Positions 53,563 through 55,566 of a DNA stretch of 55,566 nucleotides are shown here, piece by piece (the first letter of the stretch is position 1; every line of letters begins with the position of its first letter). The stretch lies in contig NZ_FNJQ01000026.1 in the NCBI RefSeq assembly GCF_900104055.1, positions 1 to 55,566 on the forward strand, written 5' to 3'. The position numbers were made by a program, and so were the translations under genes. The notes beneath the pieces were generated by a model. The model did not search any database and had not been told where the DNA came from. It worked only from the letters and a program-made list of their open reading frames with translations. The DNA is from Pseudoselenomonas ruminantium. GTDB lineage: Bacteria > Bacillota > Negativicutes > Selenomonadales > Selenomonadaceae.

Positions 53563-55316
53563 GCGAAAAGAACGAAAGCCAGGAAATGGTGAAACTCACC
53601 ATCAACAATATCCCTATTGAAGTGCCCAAGGGCACAAAAATCATGCAGGCAGCGCAGACTATCGGCATCGATATCCCGCATCTCTGCTATCATGAAGACC
53701 AGCGCATCAAGGCGCACTGCCGCTTGTGCTCAGTCGAAGTCACGGGCAAAAAGCGCCTGCTGGCGGCCTGTTCCACAGAAGTCTGGGAAGGTATGGACGT
53801 GCATACGGATACCCAGATTGTACGAGACACGCAGGTTTCCATCCTCCAGCTTATGCTAGCCAACCATCATAAGGACTGCCTGAGCTGCCCCCGCAACCAG
53901 AACTGCGACCTGCAGCGCCTCTGCAGCCGCTTCAATATCTTGGAATCCAACCTGCCCAGCGTAGTCAAGGAAGAGCCGCGCATCGAGACCAATCCGTCCA
54001 TCGTGCGCGATCCCTCCAAGTGCATCCGCTGCGGCAGATGTATAAGAGCCTGCAAGGACGTACAGGGCATTGCCGCGCTGACCTATGCAGGACGCAGCAG
54101 CGATATCGTCGTAACGACCGCGTTCAACAAGCCTATGGAGGCTACCGACTGCATCCTCTGCGGCCAGTGCAGCCTCGTCTGCCCCACGGGCGCCATCGTC
54201 GAAAAAGACGATACCCAGAAAGTGCTCGATGCCCTGCAGGATACGACAAAACATGTGATCGTACAGGTCGCTCCCTCGGTGCGCGTGGCCCTTGGCGACG
54301 CCTTTGGCCTCGAACCGGGTGCCATCGTGACCGGACAGATGGTCACGGCCCTGAAACTCTTGGGCTTTGACAAGGTCTTTGATACAAACTTCGGTGCTGA
54401 CCTCACGATCATGGAAGAGGGGCATGAATTCCTCGACCGCCTCAATAACGGCGGCGTGCTGCCCATGATGACCTCCTGCAGCCCGGGCTGGGTAAACTAT
54501 ATGGAGAAACATTTCCCCTCCTGCATCGACCATCTTTCCTCGGCCAAGTCCCCCATGAGCATGTTCGGCGCGATTGCCAAGACCTACTATGCAAAACAGG
54601 CCGGACTCAAGCCACAGGAAATCGTCACGGTTTCCATCATGCCCTGTACGGCGAAGAAATTCGAAGCCGCCCGCCCGGAAATGGGCCGTGATGGCTATCA
54701 GGATGTGGACATCGTGCTCACGACGCGCGAACTCATCAAGCTCATCAAATACGTGGGCCTGTCCATCGGCAAGCTGCCTGAAAACGACTTTGACAGCCCA
54801 CTGGGCCTTGCTTCCGGTGCCGGTGCCATCTTCGGCGCAACCGGTGGTGTCATGGAAGCAGCTCTGCGCACAGTCTACGAAAAAGTCACGGGCAAAACGC
54901 TGGACAAAGTGGAATTTATGGATGTACGTGGCTTCGATGGCATCAAGGAAGCTGTCGTCCACCTGCCGGGCCGGGATGTGCGCATCGCTGTCGCCCATAC
55001 CCTCAAAAACGCCCGCAAGATCATGGAACAGGTCAAGAAAGGCACAAGCCCCTATGATTTCATCGAGATCATGGCCTGCCCCGGCGGCTGCATCGGCGGT
55101 GGCGGTCAGCCTATTGGCACCACCAACGCCGTCCGCCAGAAACGCATTGCAGCCCTCTACGAGATAGACCGCACCCTGCCCATCCGCAAATCCCATGAAA
55201 ATCCTGACATCCAGACACTCTATCAGGATTTCCTGGGCGAACCGCTAAGCGAAAAAGCCCACGAACTGCTGCATACCCACTACCACAAAGTGGATAAACC
55301 GTATAACTTCAACTGA
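53559..55316 (+). CDS. hydA: [FeFe]-hydrogenase catalytic subunit HydA
   Basis: A 585-residue modular hydrogenase reducing protons to H2 or the reverse. N-terminal [2Fe-2S] domain: C43, C54, C57, C71. Next a His-Cys3 [4Fe-4S] site: H103, C107, C110, C116. Then two [4Fe-4S] clusters: C155/158/161/165 and C198/201/204/208. H-cluster motifs: L1 TSCSPGW (C307), L2 MPCTAKKFEA (C363) and L3 MACPGGCIGGGG (C507, C511). L1 has Ser where many enzymes have TSCCP. With NuoE- and NuoF-like subunits it forms a cytoplasmic trimer linked to NAD(P)H. Maturases HydEFG are not in the window. Confidence 0.96.
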   Translation: MSEKNESQEMVKLTINNIPIEVPKGTKIMQAAQTIGIDIPHLCYHEDQRIKAHCRLCSVEVTGKKRLLAACSTEVWEGMDVHTDTQIVRDTQVSILQLMLANHHKDCLSCPRNQNCDLQRLCSRFNILESNLPSVVKEEPRIETNPSIVRDPSKCIRCGRCIRACKDVQGIAALTYAGRSSDIVVTTAFNKPMEATDCILCGQCSLVCPTGAIVEKDDTQKVLDALQDTTKHVIVQVAPSVRVALGDAFGLEPGAIVTGQMVTALKLLGFDKVFDTNFGADLTIMEEGHEFLDRLNNGGVLPMMTSCSPGWVNYMEKHFPSCIDHLSSAKSPMSMFGAIAKTYYAKQAGLKPQEIVTVSIMPCTAKKFEAARPEMGRDGYQDVDIVLTTRELIKLIKYVGLSIGKLPENDFDSPLGLASGAGAIFGATGGVMEAALRTVYEKVTGKTLDKVEFMDVRGFDGIKEAVVHLPGRDVRIAVAHTLKNARKIMEQVKKGTSPYDFIEIMACPGGCIGGGGQPIGTTNAVRQKRIAALYEIDRTLPIRKSHENPDIQTLYQDFLGEPLSEKAHELLHTHYHKVDKPYNFN

Positions 55317-55324
55317 ATCATTGT

Positions 55325-55396
55325 TATTAAGGGGATGTGAAAACTCCCCTCAATAACGGAAAACGTCCGTTGACCCCAAAAGTCAGCGGACGTTTT
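55325..55396 (+). terminator. Tandem hairpins ending the hydrogenase operon
   Basis: A first stem (TTATT-A-AGGGGA with TCCCCT-C-AATAA, 55325-55356) is followed by a 15-pair stem (AAAACGTCCG.. with ..CGGACGTTTT, 55360-55396, one G-U) ending in T residues. Confidence 0.85.
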
Positions 55397-55566
55397 ATAT
55401 AAATTGCAGTTTATCGGGGAGTTCGTGCTGAAGGTATCCCGTTTATACGTTGTCAGGGGTTCACGGGGGAGTACTTTTGCTGTTTCCGCTAAACGTCCCT
55501 CCCTGTCAAGTTAGAGCTATTTAGCGGGATGCGCCGGGCAGGCCAGCGGCGCGTCTTTCAGCGTGC
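55397..55566 (-). repeat. Diverged inverted copy of the left window edge; otherwise no gene seen
   Basis: Read on the minus strand, this stretch contains AAACTGCAATTT (55401-55412), identical to 91-102, and about 80 bp away a TTTAG segment resembling 12-40, with similar spacing and rough similarity between. Both copies adjoin a CCGCTGAC terminator stem. It may be the remains of a paralogous gene end or an intergenic repeat. No intact coding frame is visible. Confidence 0.4.

Noticed and set aside
53856-55196. A 446-codon minus-strand frame
   Set aside because: Shadow of hydA; no ribosome site or recognisable domain.

Overview
The window comes from a diderm Firmicute, most likely a Negativicute of the Selenomonas/Mitsuokella type; the genus is inference. 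Firmicute-style sugar PTS genes, RpiR and MarR regulators and AGGAGG ribosome binding sites sit next to an RND efflux pump and TRAP transporters, which fit a two-membrane envelope. Most genes are GC-rich. The stretch at about 4.5-8.05 kb is clearly AT-richer. No rRNA, tRNA or CRISPR array was seen.

Layout. 0.2-3.9 kb (minus): an operon of SLC1-type symporter, ApbE, LarE and a NUDIX hydrolase. 4.1-8.1 kb (plus): a small membrane protein, then an AT-rich two-gene module of a PLD-nuclease/SF2 helicase/DUF3427 protein and a MutT-like NUDIX enzyme, with its own promoter and terminators; this looks like a genome-defence islet. 8.1-8.24 kb (minus): a 45-residue acidic microprotein with a strong promoter. 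8.4-10.6 kb (minus): mannose-family PTS IIB-IIC-IID without IIA, divergent from an RpiR regulator, followed by ubiX. 12.5-16.1 kb (plus): a complete cellobiose/aryl-beta-glucoside PTS (IIC, IIB, IIA) plus GH1 6-phospho-beta-glucosidase. 16.2-18.3 kb (minus): a clostripain-like lipoprotein protease.

18.4-22.4 kb (minus): a Fur-box-controlled operon of a P1B-type ATPase with an SCG membrane motif and several small PGRxR/HMA2-like proteins. It is the best candidate here for a recently recognised kind of system, a ferrosome-like iron-storage organelle. 22.5-22.7 kb: an unexplained 171-bp nested inverted-repeat element. 22.7-27.3 kb (minus): MarR, membrane-fusion protein and RND pump. 27.5-29.2 kb (plus): mqnA and an unknown 7-TM protein. 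29.3-32.2 kb (minus): a TRAP transporter (dctP, dctQ, dctM).

32.5-39.3 kb (minus): a glycerol regulon glpA-glpB-glpC-orphan EIIB-glpK-glpF that takes up glycerol, phosphorylates it and oxidises glycerol-3-phosphate anaerobically, divergent from a small XRE regulator. 40-43.5 kb (minus): YbjN-like protein, uxaC and cstA. 43.6-44.4 kb: a TauE/SafE exporter. 44.5-47.8 kb (minus): purB, purA and RNase HI. 48-51.6 kb (minus): GT41 glycosyltransferase with a methyltransferase, a metallophosphoesterase and a small HTH-like protein. 51.8-55.3 kb (plus): a trimeric NuoE/NuoF/[FeFe]-hydrogenase operon.

Together the genes describe an anaerobe fermenting plant-derived beta-glucosides, glycerol and uronates, disposing of electrons as H2. 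Start codons were often moved inward from the longest ORF to the ATG, GTG or TTG that follows a good Shine-Dalgarno sequence; this is stated per gene.
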